A stretch of 35,903 nucleotides of DNA, from the NCBI GenBank assembly GCA_902795435.1, contig CADBLE010000006.1:109611-145513 (forward strand). Direction: 5' to 3'. Below the pieces are notes generated by a model. That model was not told the DNA's origin. It saw only the letters and a list, made by a program, of their open reading frames with translations, and did not search any database. A program made the translations under genes and the position numbers. Shown here one piece after another: positions 25,310 through 33,660 of the stretch (positions within the stretch are counted from its first letter, which is position 1; each line of letters begins with the position of its first letter). This DNA is from an uncultured Pseudomonadota bacterium (GTDB taxonomy: Bacteria > Pseudomonadota > Alphaproteobacteria > Rs-D84).

Positions 25310-26828
25310 GGACTTTACTCCGAAATCTTTACCTAGTAATTTAGAAGCAGAACAAGCGGTTCTGGCGGCTATTTTGATGGACAATCGTGTCTTGGAAAAG
25401 ATACCTTTCTTGACCGCCGAACATTTTTCACATCCTGCCCACCAAGAAATTTTCAGACAGGCATATCGTTCATATTCCAACACATTTACATTTGATGTTA
25501 TTACTGCAAAATCATATTTTGAACAGCAAGGAACCCTTGAAAGTGTTGGTGGTGTTGATTATTTGAATCAATTAGCTGCTGCGGGTACAACCGTCGTAAA
25601 TGTTGAACATTATGCGCGTTTAATATTTGATACTGCACGTCGTCGTGATTTAATTGGTTTTTCTCGCCAGGTTATGGATGATGCGTATATTGAAGATCCT
25701 GAAAACCCAGTAAGTGCCCAAATTGAAAAAGCAGAACAACAATTATTCAATTTATCCAGGGTTGGTGAAACAGAACGTTCTTTCTGTTCATTGGAAGACG
25801 CATTGAAAGTTGCTATCCAAGACGCAGAAATCGCATACAAGGCAGACGGTAAATTATCTGGTTTAACAACTGGTCTTGACGATTTGGATAAATCTTTGGG
25901 TGGTTTGCATGCGTCAGATTTAATTATTATCGCTGGTCGTCCTGGTATGGGTAAAACAACTGTTGCAATGAATATCGCTTTCAATGCAGCAAATTCGATT
26001 CTGAACAACCGTGCAAACGACAAATTCAAGGGTGCTGTGGTATTCTTCTCTCTTGAAATGTCCAGCAACCAATTGGCTTCTCGTGTTTTGTCGTCCCAGG
26101 CAAAAATCCAATCAACACACATGCGTGACGGAACTTTGACAGACGAAGAAATTATGAAAATGTCTCAATATTCTGCCGCTTTGTCCAAGGTGCCTTTGGT
26201 CATAGACGATAATGCAGATATGTCTGTTCCAATGATGCGCACACGTTTGCGTCGTATCGCACATAAATTTGGCGGTGTCGCATTGGTTGTAATCGACTAT
26301 GTCCAGTTGATGACTTCACCGGGCGGAAAACACAATGATAACCGTGTACAAGAATTGTCTGAAATCACACGTGGTCTTAAAATCTTAGCCAAAGATATGA
26401 ATGTCCCTGTGATTGCCCTGTCCCAATTATCACGTAGTGTTGAACAAAGAATAGATAAACACCCTGTGTTGTCAGATTTGCGTGAATCTGGTTCTATTGA
26501 ACAAGATGCGGATATTGTTATCTTTACATACCGTCAAAGTTATTACGATATGATAAAAGACCAAAAACAAGCCAAGAAAGAAGGCAAACAATACGACCAA
26601 CAACAGAGCAATTCTACCAGCAACCCAAATCAAGCCGAATTGATTATTGCGAAAAACCGTCATGGCCGTACAGAAAACATCCATGTTGCGTTCTTTGCAG
26701 AATATTCATTGTTTGATAATTTATTACAAATTCAACAACCATCAGATGTTCAAATAGATCCACGTTATGAACAAAATTCTGAACCAGAACAATCTGATTA
26801 TTCTGGTGTGCCAGACGATATGCTGTAA
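25308..26828 (+). CDS. dnaB: replicative DNA helicase DnaB
   Basis: DnaB is the hexameric 5'-3' helicase of the replication fork. The 506-aa product has the N-terminal primase-binding domain (LPSNLEAEQAVLAAIL near residue 8), a linker, then the RecA-like motor. Walker A is GRPGMGKTT (~209), with VVFFSLEMS, the Walker B region VVIDYVQLM, and SRSVEQRIDKHPVLSDLRES. The C-terminal KNRHGRT motif is followed by an acidic tail. It reads as a normal full-length chromosomal dnaB, not a phage version, although it sits between two halves of a phage terminase gene. The start overlaps the terminase start on the other strand. Confidence 0.97.
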   Translation: MDFTPKSLPSNLEAEQAVLAAILMDNRVLEKIPFLTAEHFSHPAHQEIFRQAYRSYSNTFTFDVITAKSYFEQQGTLESVGGVDYLNQLAAAGTTVVNVEHYARLIFDTARRRDLIGFSRQVMDDAYIEDPENPVSAQIEKAEQQLFNLSRVGETERSFCSLEDALKVAIQDAEIAYKADGKLSGLTTGLDDLDKSLGGLHASDLIIIAGRPGMGKTTVAMNIAFNAANSILNNRANDKFKGAVVFFSLEMSSNQLASRVLSSQAKIQSTHMRDGTLTDEEIMKMSQYSAALSKVPLVIDDNADMSVPMMRTRLRRIAHKFGGVALVVIDYVQLMTSPGGKHNDNRVQELSEITRGLKILAKDMNVPVIALSQLSRSVEQRIDKHPVLSDLRESGSIEQDADIVIFTYRQSYYDMIKDQKQAKKEGKQYDQQQSNSTSNPNQAELIIAKNRHGRTENIHVAFFAEYSLFDNLLQIQQPSDVQIDPRYEQNSEPEQSDYSGVPDDML

Positions 26829-26844
26829 TCCTTTTATTATTTAC

Positions 26845-26881
26845 TTGCTAAATTCAGAAAAATTGACTAATATTTTGTCAA
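26845..26881 (+). promoter_or_regulatory. promoter with overlapping inverted repeat (candidate autoregulatory operator)
   Basis: TTGCTA (26845-26850), 17 bases and TAATAT (26868-26873) form a promoter for the HTH regulator gene. The inverted repeat TTGAC-N9-GTCAA (26863-26881) brackets the -10 element, as expected for a repressor site. Confidence 0.5.
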
Positions 26882-26905
26882 GATATTCCAAAAAGGGGTA
26901 ATACC

Positions 26906-27913
26906 ATGGCACAAGAAGAAATCATTTTTCCAAATAATATTCGCAATATTCGTGCAGCGAAAGGCATGAAAATGACCGAATTGGCGAAACGCGCTGGTCT
27001 GTCTTTGTCCGCTGTATCCAAAATTGAAAAAGGTGTTCGTCGTTTGAACGAAAAACAACTTTTGAATGTTTGCAAATTATTAGGTTGCAAATTGTCTGAT
27101 ATATTTATTCATGAATCAGATGATGTTGCAGGTCAATGGCAAAATGAAATTAAACGTCGTTTAACAGACAACGAAGGCAGCGGATTAAAACTGTTTGGGT
27201 CTGGATTACGCAAAATCCGTCAACGTGCCGAAAAAACTATTGCCCAGGCTGCCAAGGCATCAAATATGACCCTGTCTGTTTACCATAAAATCGAAGTTGG
27301 TCAACGCGAAGTTTATGAAAACGAAGTTGAAACATTGGCAAAAACATTTGGTTATACATCTGAACAATTATTCGCAGAAATCGCAAATCTTTACAAATCT
27401 GGTGAATTGACAAAACAAATCAACAAAGTAAAAGAACGCGTAAAATCTGTTCTTGAACCAAGAAATCCATCTTCTGAATTTGATACACATGGTGGTTTAT
27501 ACGGTGCACAATTGTATGATAACGCACGTAAAAAATTGGTTCCTGTCTTTGGCACACCAGAAGGCAAAGCAATCAAATTACAAAAATCTGATGAAACAAT
27601 GATTGTTGCCCCATCTGATTTAGAAGGTATCAATGGTATTTATGCTGTTGTTCCAAATTCTAAACGTCTTGGCGGTTTTATCCCAGAATCTTCACATATC
27701 TTTGTTGATATCAATGCAAAGGTTAGTGCCGGTGATTTGGCCGTTTGTATAGATTCTGATTTCTCTAAAATGTCTGATTCAGATTCTGCAACTGCACAAA
27801 TTGTCATTGTTAAAAAAGATTCACATGGTTCTTTATATGGTCATGTTTCTAATCCTGATGAAAAAATCACAGGTAAAACAATGCACAAAGTTATCATGGT
27901 GGTTATGCAATAA
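26906..27913 (+). CDS. double-HTH transcriptional regulator with LexA/S24-like C-terminal domain
   Basis: The 335-aa product has an XRE-type HTH at about 13-66 (RAAKGMKMTELAKRAGLSLS, SKIEKGVRRL) and a second one at about 98-152 (IRQRAEKTIAQAAKASNMTL, YHKIEVGQREV). A linker leads to a C-terminal ~110-residue domain resembling the S24/LexA/CI fold: NSKRLGGFIPESSHIFVD, SAGDLAVCID, VIVKKD. A Ser (~251) and a Lys (~302) could be the self-cleavage dyad, but the alignment is not clear. Two HTH domains in one chain are uncommon. An inverted repeat covers its promoter, suggesting autoregulation. Lying between the terminase halves, it is the obvious candidate to control the particle module; that link is inference. 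Confidence 0.8.
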   Translation: MAQEEIIFPNNIRNIRAAKGMKMTELAKRAGLSLSAVSKIEKGVRRLNEKQLLNVCKLLGCKLSDIFIHESDDVAGQWQNEIKRRLTDNEGSGLKLFGSGLRKIRQRAEKTIAQAAKASNMTLSVYHKIEVGQREVYENEVETLAKTFGYTSEQLFAEIANLYKSGELTKQINKVKERVKSVLEPRNPSSEFDTHGGLYGAQLYDNARKKLVPVFGTPEGKAIKLQKSDETMIVAPSDLEGINGIYAVVPNSKRLGGFIPESSHIFVDINAKVSAGDLAVCIDSDFSKMSDSDSATAQIVIVKKDSHGSLYGHVSNPDEKITGKTMHKVIMVVMQ

Positions 27914-27940
27914 ACATCTTTATTCGTAGGGGGGAACAAG

Positions 27941-28582
27941 ATGCAACAGCAAGCACACATTATCGCACAGCGTTTATTAAACCTTTATCGTCAGGCACAT
28001 GTTATTGTCGGTGGTTGGTCTGCTGTAAATCGTGTTTTGGTTTCTGAATCTAATGACGCCCAGGTTATCAAAGAATTATTAAATCTGCCAACTGGTCAAA
28101 AATTGGTTGAACATATCAATAATCTGAAAAGTGGCAAAACCCCTATGAACACCATAGACAATGATTTATTACCGTATGGTGGCACAATGTCGGGTCAGGA
28201 AATAAATGTTTCTATATCCAAAGAAGAAATAGAACAATTAAAACAAATGTTGGAACATTTTGAACCGACATTGGACGGATTAAACGAAATCAAAAATTTA
28301 CCATTTGTGAAAAATTTCGGAAACGATTGGATAGAAGATATAAAATCTTCATTGGCTGGCGATAATGTCGCATTGGCACAATGGGATAATGTTGTTCGTA
28401 CAAACCGTGCATATCAAATGTGGGACGAAGCACAACAGTTGGTATCCGAAACTTTGACAGAACGTAACCGTGCCCAGATTCAGGCAGACATGCCAGAATT
28501 TGAAACATATCTGCCTATGTTCGGTGATGCGGGTAACGAATTACTGTCTAAATTGCGTACATTTATGTCATCTATGTCCTAA
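27941..28582 (+). CDS. hypothetical protein, 213 aa
   Basis: A GGGGGGAA Shine-Dalgarno precedes the ATG, 27 bases after the HTH regulator, so the two are an operon. The protein is soluble and mostly helical, without a signal peptide. Features are AQRLLNLYRQAHVIVGGWSA at the N-terminus, a Gly/Met turn (YGGTMSGQEINVSISKEE) and an acidic helical C-terminal half. No domain is recognised. Its stop shares bases with the stop of the terminase ATPase half on the other strand (CTAA, 28579-28582). It may act with the regulator or in the particle system, but nothing in the sequence decides. Confidence 0.7.
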   Translation: MQQQAHIIAQRLLNLYRQAHVIVGGWSAVNRVLVSESNDAQVIKELLNLPTGQKLVEHINNLKSGKTPMNTIDNDLLPYGGTMSGQEINVSISKEEIEQLKQMLEHFEPTLDGLNEIKNLPFVKNFGNDWIEDIKSSLAGDNVALAQWDNVVRTNRAYQMWDEAQQLVSETLTERNRAQIQADMPEFETYLPMFGDAGNELLSKLRTFMSSMS

Positions 28583-29187
28583 TCTGTTTGATATATCGTG
28601 TTTTTTGTATGCGGGGTTCCGATATAAATCATTGTCCCATGTGGCGATAATATAAAATCAAGTTCCCTCAATCTTTCCCTTAAATTATTTCTTTTCTGGG
28701 CGGTGTTACATGTATTCGGCACCTCTACGTCATCACAAATAATCAAATCAGAACGCATACCGGTAATATTTCCAGAAACGCCCTGACAAATGACAGACGG
28801 TTCACGAATACCAATTGGTCTTTTAATAGTAATCTTATGTGTTCCCCACTCTTTTTTTACATCTGGTAAAATATCTTCGCAGAACGGATGGTTTTCCAAA
28901 ATGTTTTTTATATGTGCCACCATACGAGATGCCAAATTTGTTTCTGCGGATAAAATCAAAATTCTTGTTTGTGGATTATGATATAAAACACACGCGGCAA
29001 AAATTCCAACAACCGTAGATTTTCCAGAATGACGAAATGCATTTAACAAACCACGATGTGGTTCATTATTAAAAATTTCTATTAAAAATTGCATAATTTG
29101 TTTGTGATGTTGTGGTGTTGAAAAACCCAAAATTTTATTCCAAGCATCTAAAAAATCAAATGCTTCCGTAATCGTCACGGGTTTCAT
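28579..29187 (-). CDS. large terminase, N-terminal ATPase half (split gene)
   Basis: The 202-aa product is the packaging motor half. It carries a Q-like adenine contact (FSTPQHHKQ), Walker A in RHSGKST (~52-58), Walker B plus catalytic acid in SDLIICDDVE (~145-153), and the coupling motif MIYIGTPHTKNTIY at the very end. In intact T7-type terminases the sequence continues directly into the nuclease domain. Here it stops two residues later with TAG, and the continuation is found 3.3 kb away at 25309-24461. The start overlaps the fibre gene by 32 bases. The break falls cleanly between domains, so both halves could fold and associate. Confidence 0.88.
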   Translation of the reverse strand: MKPVTITEAFDFLDAWNKILGFSTPQHHKQIMQFLIEIFNNEPHRGLLNAFRHSGKSTVVGIFAACVLYHNPQTRILILSAETNLASRMVAHIKNILENHPFCEDILPDVKKEWGTHKITIKRPIGIREPSVICQGVSGNITGMRSDLIICDDVEVPNTCNTAQKRNNLRERLRELDFILSPHGTMIYIGTPHTKNTIYQTD

Positions 29188-29704
29188 AAGGTGCCACTTC
29201 TGTCACAGAACCGTAATCGTTTATCAATTTTGGTAATGCACCATCTAAAACATTTAACAAATTATTATAAAGCCCCAACACCGCACCCCCAGACATTTTA
29301 TCTTCGATAGTTTCCATTACATAATTCATCTGGTGTAAAACAGTATCATGGATATTTTCCCACTGTGATAAATCTATATTCACACCATTAAAATCTTGTA
29401 ACGCAGCCAGCAAAAAATTGAAATCATTGTTCAATGATTCTGGGTCTATTTTCATTGTTGGTTGATAATCTATGATTCTGTTTAAAGATATTTGTCTGAA
29501 AATATCTATCCGCGATTCATTTTCTGGAATATTGTTTAATATAACAATTCCACCATTGAAATCTTCGTTTGGATTTATATCATATTCATCTGAATTCAAT
29601 ACGACATTATCCACAGCAACATGAATATCCGCATCTTGAAAGAACGGGAAATCAAAAACAAATTCATTTGTCTGACCGTCCCCAATATATGATATTTTAT
29701 ACAT
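29156..29704 (-). CDS. short tail-fibre / T7 gp17 N-terminal-domain protein
   Basis: The 182-aa product starts MYKISYIGDGQTNEFVFDFP and has FRQISLNRIIDYQPTMKID and PESLNNDFNFLLAALQD. This is the pattern of the T7 tail-fibre N-terminal domain that docks fibres on the tail. After this domain only ~70 residues follow, without a long fibre shaft or receptor-binding head. It is therefore an adaptor or a drastically shortened fibre (T7 gp17 is about 550 aa). The receptor-binding part could be encoded elsewhere or be absent. It overlaps the terminase ATPase gene, indicating coupled translation. Confidence 0.75.
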   Translation of the reverse strand: MYKISYIGDGQTNEFVFDFPFFQDADIHVAVDNVVLNSDEYDINPNEDFNGGIVILNNIPENESRIDIFRQISLNRIIDYQPTMKIDPESLNNDFNFLLAALQDFNGVNIDLSQWENIHDTVLHQMNYVMETIEDKMSGGAVLGLYNNLLNVLDGALPKLINDYGSVTEVAPYETRDDYGSI

Positions 29705-29714
29705 ATTGTTCCCC

Positions 29715-30062
29715 CTATCCTGCTATGTCATCTATCTTTGACAACCAATTTGTAATCAGATTTGGTTTTTTAACCTTTTGTTTTTTAATTTTTTCAAGAT
29801 TTGCTTTGCGTTTTTCATCATAAGGTTTCGCAGTTTCTTCACGTAATCTTTTCAGAACCGCATTTTCTGAAAAACCATTTCCAGAATTACCACTGGCACC
29901 ATATTTGGCATTTTGTGTAGCCAAAATTTTTTTAATTAAATTTGTCTTTGTCTGTTCATCTTCTGCAATTTGTGCCAATATTTTTTGACGTTGCGAAGAC
30001 GCTTCTTTTTTTGCGTCTTTGTATTCTAAAATTTTGGTCACATCTGAAACTAATTGTCCCAT
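29715..30062 (-). CDS. hypothetical phage-module protein, 115 aa
   Basis: The start MGQLVSDVTK is chosen because AAGGAG precedes ATG at 30062. The product is basic and helical, with Gln/Lys-rich coils (KKEASSQRQKILAQIAEDEQ), a flexible Gly/Ser segment (YGASGNSGNGFSEN) and a Lys-rich part (KIKKQKVKKPN). Its place between the tail tubular protein B and fibre genes is where T7 encodes internal virion proteins, but there is no sequence match that I can recognise. It may be a tiny internal or tail-assembly protein. Confidence 0.65.
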   Translation of the reverse strand: MGQLVSDVTKILEYKDAKKEASSQRQKILAQIAEDEQTKTNLIKKILATQNAKYGASGNSGNGFSENAVLKRLREETAKPYDEKRKANLEKIKKQKVKKPNLITNWLSKIDDIAG

Positions 30063-30081
30063 AAAAAACTCCTTTTTCCTG

Positions 30082-31794
30082 TTATACTTGATACCAACCA
30101 TCAACCGTCACAGACAATATTGTCGCAGGTAATTGTTCATTACTTGAAACCGTCCACAAAGGTTGCATTGTGTCCCGTTGGGTTCCTAATAAATTCATAG
30201 ACAAATCACCGCTGTATCCAACATGTCCATTTTCATAAACATTATTTGGAATGTCGCAACGATATCCATTTATAAAAACTGATTTTGTATCTTTCACACG
30301 CAGAGATATTTTTCTGGCTCTGATTTTTCGTGGGGTATGCCCATTTACAATCATTGGTAACGCAGATATAGTATATGAAAAACCATAATTGTCCGCATCA
30401 GCCAGACAATCTTCATCAAATTTTTCAAGATATAAATCGCCGTCACGGTTTACCGTTACATAGGTTTCATTGTCTAATACACCAACATATTGAATTTCAC
30501 CATCTGTTTTATAATTTGCCCATGCAGAAATATCTGTGTTTATGTATTTGTTTAATACCGCCATATTTCCTGCATTCATAACAACAAACAATTGGTGTGT
30601 GTGTTGATTATACGCAACGCTGATTGGTTGTTTCATCAAATGTTTTGACGCAACACATAAATCAGTCGCATTATAATTTTCACCCAAATCATCTAAATCA
30701 AGTTCGCGAATATCTGTCCCCGATTCAGATATAAATACGGTTGCACCTTCTATTTGTTGCGGTGGCAAAACCAATGTTGAAACACTGCCCACAGATGTGT
30801 GTTGTTTTATATCAACATTACTTGGGGTCAATGGCGAATTAGATATTGCCCATTCACCAACAGATGTTAAAATCTGTAATTTATCACTGCTGACAATATT
30901 ACATATCTGGTGATGTTGTGCAGATAATAATGTTAAAAATATTGCTTCATCATCAAGACCCGTCCCAACATCAAAATTTGTATAATCACCAACCTTTGAC
31001 ATCCAAATATTGTTTGGTGCAGACGCAGTACAACCAAAAACCAATCTGTTTTGATGGAAACAAATACATGCTGGCCAACCACGTTTTTCATTAAATTCTT
31101 CTTCGTACCATTCTGTTATTGGTGTGGTAACTATTGAAAAATCTTTGTTAGTGTATAATTCTGCAACCCGATTACTTTCAATACTTGTTAAAATCCATTG
31201 TTTGTTATTTATTAAAAACCTTTGTCCAACGAATTGTTTATCCCAAAAATCTACATTTGATGTAAATAACGCGTGGTTATTATCTAGTTGGCTGGCCGAC
31301 ATAGTGAAAAAAACACCTTCGGTATCGTCAAATCTTTTGAAAGGTATATTCATGCTCATATCAGAATTCATATAGAAATTGAAATATGACATGGTAAAAC
31401 CGTTTTCATCTTTTGTTAAAATACGCGGTTGATAATCAGGATGCACAAAAAATATACTGTTGAAACGTTGCACATATTGAATTTTATCTAAATCGTTTTC
31501 ATTCCATGGTGATAAAACATTTTCAATTTTCACATCATTTTGATAAATATCCATGCTACCACGATATATTACCAATAAATATTTTTCGTTTTCACTGATT
31601 TGAAACGGAACCAATATTGATTTATAAGGAACCGTTGCAATTTGTCTCAGACCTTTTCTGCGTTTTAATCCACCAGATTGCAAAACATCTATATTTTCTA
31701 ATTTTGCAACCGCATTATTATTATTCAACGCATAAAAATCAGAAGAAATTTCACCACGTGAAAACACATTTTGAGTTTTAAGAAAATTACTCAT
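30082..31794 (-). CDS. tail tubular protein B (T7 gp12-like nozzle)
   Basis: The 570-aa product matches podoviral tail nozzle proteins. The N-terminus has FSRGEISSDFYALNN and a GGLKRRKGLRQIA segment. The middle has YVQRFNSIFFVHPDYQPRIL, and the central family hallmark is KRGWPACICFHQNRLVFGCT. A beta-rich domain follows (LQILTSVGEWAIS, STLVLPPQQIEGATVFISES). In T7 this protein forms the hexameric nozzle at the distal tail end. Length is shorter than gp12 (about 790 aa) but typical of many marine and alphaproteobacterial podoviruses. It follows the tail tubular A gene by 16 bases. Confidence 0.88.
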   Translation of the reverse strand: MSNFLKTQNVFSRGEISSDFYALNNNNAVAKLENIDVLQSGGLKRRKGLRQIATVPYKSILVPFQISENEKYLLVIYRGSMDIYQNDVKIENVLSPWNENDLDKIQYVQRFNSIFFVHPDYQPRILTKDENGFTMSYFNFYMNSDMSMNIPFKRFDDTEGVFFTMSASQLDNNHALFTSNVDFWDKQFVGQRFLINNKQWILTSIESNRVAELYTNKDFSIVTTPITEWYEEEFNEKRGWPACICFHQNRLVFGCTASAPNNIWMSKVGDYTNFDVGTGLDDEAIFLTLLSAQHHQICNIVSSDKLQILTSVGEWAISNSPLTPSNVDIKQHTSVGSVSTLVLPPQQIEGATVFISESGTDIRELDLDDLGENYNATDLCVASKHLMKQPISVAYNQHTHQLFVVMNAGNMAVLNKYINTDISAWANYKTDGEIQYVGVLDNETYVTVNRDGDLYLEKFDEDCLADADNYGFSYTISALPMIVNGHTPRKIRARKISLRVKDTKSVFINGYRCDIPNNVYENGHVGYSGDLSMNLLGTQRDTMQPLWTVSSNEQLPATILSVTVDGWYQV

Positions 31795-31810
31795 GATAAA
31801 ACTCCCTTGG

Positions 31811-32329
31811 TTAAAATCTGGTATTTATCAAAGAAAAATCAGACATTTCTGATTGCACGGACATAGAACTGTCTATGAATTTAGCCGTTTGGAAATCTCT
31901 TTCATACAAAGCAGACATCATATTAAAAACATTCATATCTCCAACCAATGGAATACAAAATTCTATTGCCAATTTTGTAGCCAACAGAGATGCAAAATAA
32001 TCTGGAAATTTTTCTGGTTCTGTTTTCACGACTGCTATAATATTTGTTGTGTCTGATGGAGAAATAATTTTATTACCTGCAATTTTTCCATCACATTTAA
32101 TTATGCGTAAAACATTTCCAGGAACAACAAATTCACCATCTGTGTTTTTATTCAATGTTATGCATTCTGTTGCAAAACGCCATGGAAACGCAGTCAATAA
32201 AGTATCCGCAGTTGCATCAAATAAATTTCTGGCTAATTGTGCGGACGCAGAATTTTCACGCAAAGATTGAATTGGCTTTTCCCCGATTTTAAGTAAAGCC
32301 ATTGAACATAAATCTATTTTACTAAACAT
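31811..32329 (-). CDS. tail tubular protein A (T7 gp11-like adaptor)
   Basis: The 172-aa product has the adaptor pattern: KIDLCSMALLKIGEKPIQSL near the start, ARNLFDATADTLLTAFPWRFA, and a helical C-terminal part with EKFPDYFASLLATKLAIEF and YERDFQTAKFIDSS. In T7-like phages this protein forms a 12-mer ring between portal and nozzle. Size is close to gp11 (196 aa). It lies after a hairpin terminator that separates the capsid transcript from the tail genes, so tail genes would be expressed at a lower level than capsid. Confidence 0.85.
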   Translation of the reverse strand: MFSKIDLCSMALLKIGEKPIQSLRENSASAQLARNLFDATADTLLTAFPWRFATECITLNKNTDGEFVVPGNVLRIIKCDGKIAGNKIISPSDTTNIIAVVKTEPEKFPDYFASLLATKLAIEFCIPLVGDMNVFNMMSALYERDFQTAKFIDSSMSVQSEMSDFSLINTRF

Positions 32330-32344
32330 TTTACACCTACCTAA

Positions 32345-32373
32345 ACAAAAAACGAGCCGTTTTCACGGCCCGT
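32345..32373 (-). terminator. terminator between capsid and tail genes
   Basis: On the minus strand a stem ACGGGCCGT/ACGGCTCGT with a GAAA tetraloop and one internal mismatch is followed by six T. Confidence 0.75.
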
Positions 32374-32386
32374 TTTATATTTTAAT

Positions 32387-32617
32387 TTAAGACAAAGCAG
32401 AAACGCTTACCACACCTTCTGCAACAGACAATGTTTTAATTGCTGTGCCGTTTGATGCGTTGATTAAAATAATATCCCCTGTCTTCATCAAAGTTGCAAC
32501 TGGGGAAAAATAACCGGATGTAGAAATAGCGGTCATTGTTTCATTTGCCTTATAATGCCAAAGGGTAAATCCATTTGCGTATGCAATCACTGATAAATTT
32601 TTATTTTGAAAAGCCAT
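32387..32617 (-). CDS. small capsid-associated (decoration-like) protein, 76 aa
   Basis: The product starts NLSVIAYANGFTLWHYKANE and continues GYFSPVATLMKTGDIILINA, giving a small beta-rich protein. Short genes with this pattern commonly lie next to capsid genes in podoviruses and other tailed phages, where a head-decoration or stabilising role is assumed. It lies 32 bases downstream of the capsid gene with its own AAGGA Shine-Dalgarno and ends just before a terminator, so it is co-transcribed with capsid at high level. The role is inferred from position and size. Confidence 0.65.
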   Translation of the reverse strand: MAFQNKNLSVIAYANGFTLWHYKANETMTAISTSGYFSPVATLMKTGDIILINASNGTAIKTLSVAEGVVSVSALS

Positions 32618-32649
32618 TTTGTTTTCCTTTTTTTCTTTTTAGTTAAAAT

Positions 32650-33477
32650 TTATTGAGCGTCATCATCACATTTAATGCGAACGATACCTTCTGCATCTAT
32701 CAGAACTGCGCCTTGGGACATACTGTTGCTGATGAAATGCGCTGCACGTTCACCATTCCATGTAATATCTGTTTTAACTTCCTGGCCACAGGCATGACCG
32801 ATACTGGACGCGTGATAAATAAAGCAATCGCGTTCATCTGAATTAGCCAAAGGCAATGCATTACACAAAACCCAATTGATTCCTAACCATCTTCTTGATT
32901 CGCAACCATCAACCAAAGGTGTTGCGCCACCAACATAATCAGCAGAAACAAATTCATCTAATGCCAACAATTCGTTCCATTGATGAACACCAACAACCGC
33001 AAATCTGCGACCATCATCTGGCACATCATTTGTGTTTAATATTTCAAGTGCAGACATAATCAAAGATTTTGTTAAACCTGTGGAATAATCACCAACAGAT
33101 TGTGTTGCGCTGCTCATAGCATTGATAATCAATTCATCTGTCTTGCGACCCAATGCATACGCACCGGCAGATGCAACAACACGACGTTCGTCAATGTTTG
33201 TTTTCAATTCATCTAATGAATCGACCCAATCACCTGCATAATAATCTTGCAATACACATTCAACAGGTGTGTGATCCAAATTCATCACAGGAACAATTCC
33301 ATGACGAGATTTAGTGCTTGCGATACCTTTGCCAACTTTCTGGAAAGTTGTAGATGCACCGACTACACCTGATTTACTGCGAATTGTTGAACGTAATTTT
33401 GTGCCCATTTGTTGATAAGCCAAATGAACATCTGCTTCAAATTGTTTTACAAAAACATTATCTACGGAAATAGACAT
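32650..33477 (-). CDS. major capsid protein
   Basis: The 275-aa product matches podoviral capsid proteins of the HK97 fold. The N-arm has FVKQFEADVHLAYQQMGTKL, the E-loop region has KVGKGIASTKSRHG, then LQDYYAGDWVDSLDELKTNI. The P-domain helix ALGRKTDELIINAM, AVVGVHQWNELLAL and the C-terminal ITWNGERAAHFISNSMSQGA follow. It is a little shorter than T7 gp10A (345 aa). AAGGA precedes the start. The leader contains a small ACTCC/GGAGT hairpin (~33511-33526) and a larger dyad, hinting at control. Confidence 0.9.
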   Translation of the reverse strand: MSISVDNVFVKQFEADVHLAYQQMGTKLRSTIRSKSGVVGASTTFQKVGKGIASTKSRHGIVPVMNLDHTPVECVLQDYYAGDWVDSLDELKTNIDERRVVASAGAYALGRKTDELIINAMSSATQSVGDYSTGLTKSLIMSALEILNTNDVPDDGRRFAVVGVHQWNELLALDEFVSADYVGGATPLVDGCESRRWLGINWVLCNALPLANSDERDCFIYHASSIGHACGQEVKTDITWNGERAAHFISNSMSQGAVLIDAEGIVRIKCDDDAQ

Positions 33478-33546
33478 AATAAAATCCTTTTTTTATTAAA
33501 CAAGAAAACTCCTATGACGGAGTGGCTACTAAAATTTTGATTTATG

Positions 33547-33573
33547 GTTATGCATATAAATGCGCCATATAAC
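33547..33573. promoter_or_regulatory. dyad upstream of capsid gene (weak operator candidate)
   Basis: An outer GTTAT/ATAAC pair encloses GCAT-ATAA-ATGC in the gap before the capsid gene. It is AT-rich, so chance is not excluded, and no clear promoter hexamers accompany it. Confidence 0.25.
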
Positions 33574-33612
33574 AAAATGAAATTCAGGGTCCTTGAAAAA
33601 ACGGATTATCCA

Positions 33613-33649
33613 ATAAAAAATTCAGTCAGACATAAAAAATCTGACTGAA
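33613..33649 (-). terminator. second of two tandem terminators after the histone-like gene
   Basis: A perfect 10-bp stem, TTCAGTCAGA/TCTGACTGAA (33621-33649), is followed on the minus strand by six T. Confidence 0.8.
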
Positions 33650-33660
33650 AAATTTATCTC

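Noticed and set aside
25310..25483. Longer start for the terminase nuclease half, reading back through the opposite strand of dnaB
   Set aside because: The extra residues do not resemble terminase and exactly mirror the dnaB N-terminus. The ATG at 25309 has a good Shine-Dalgarno and directly precedes the conserved segment.
28570..28585. Terminase split as a simple frameshift or sequencing error
   Set aside because: The two halves are 3.3 kb apart with three intact opposite-strand genes between them, so no single base change could join them.
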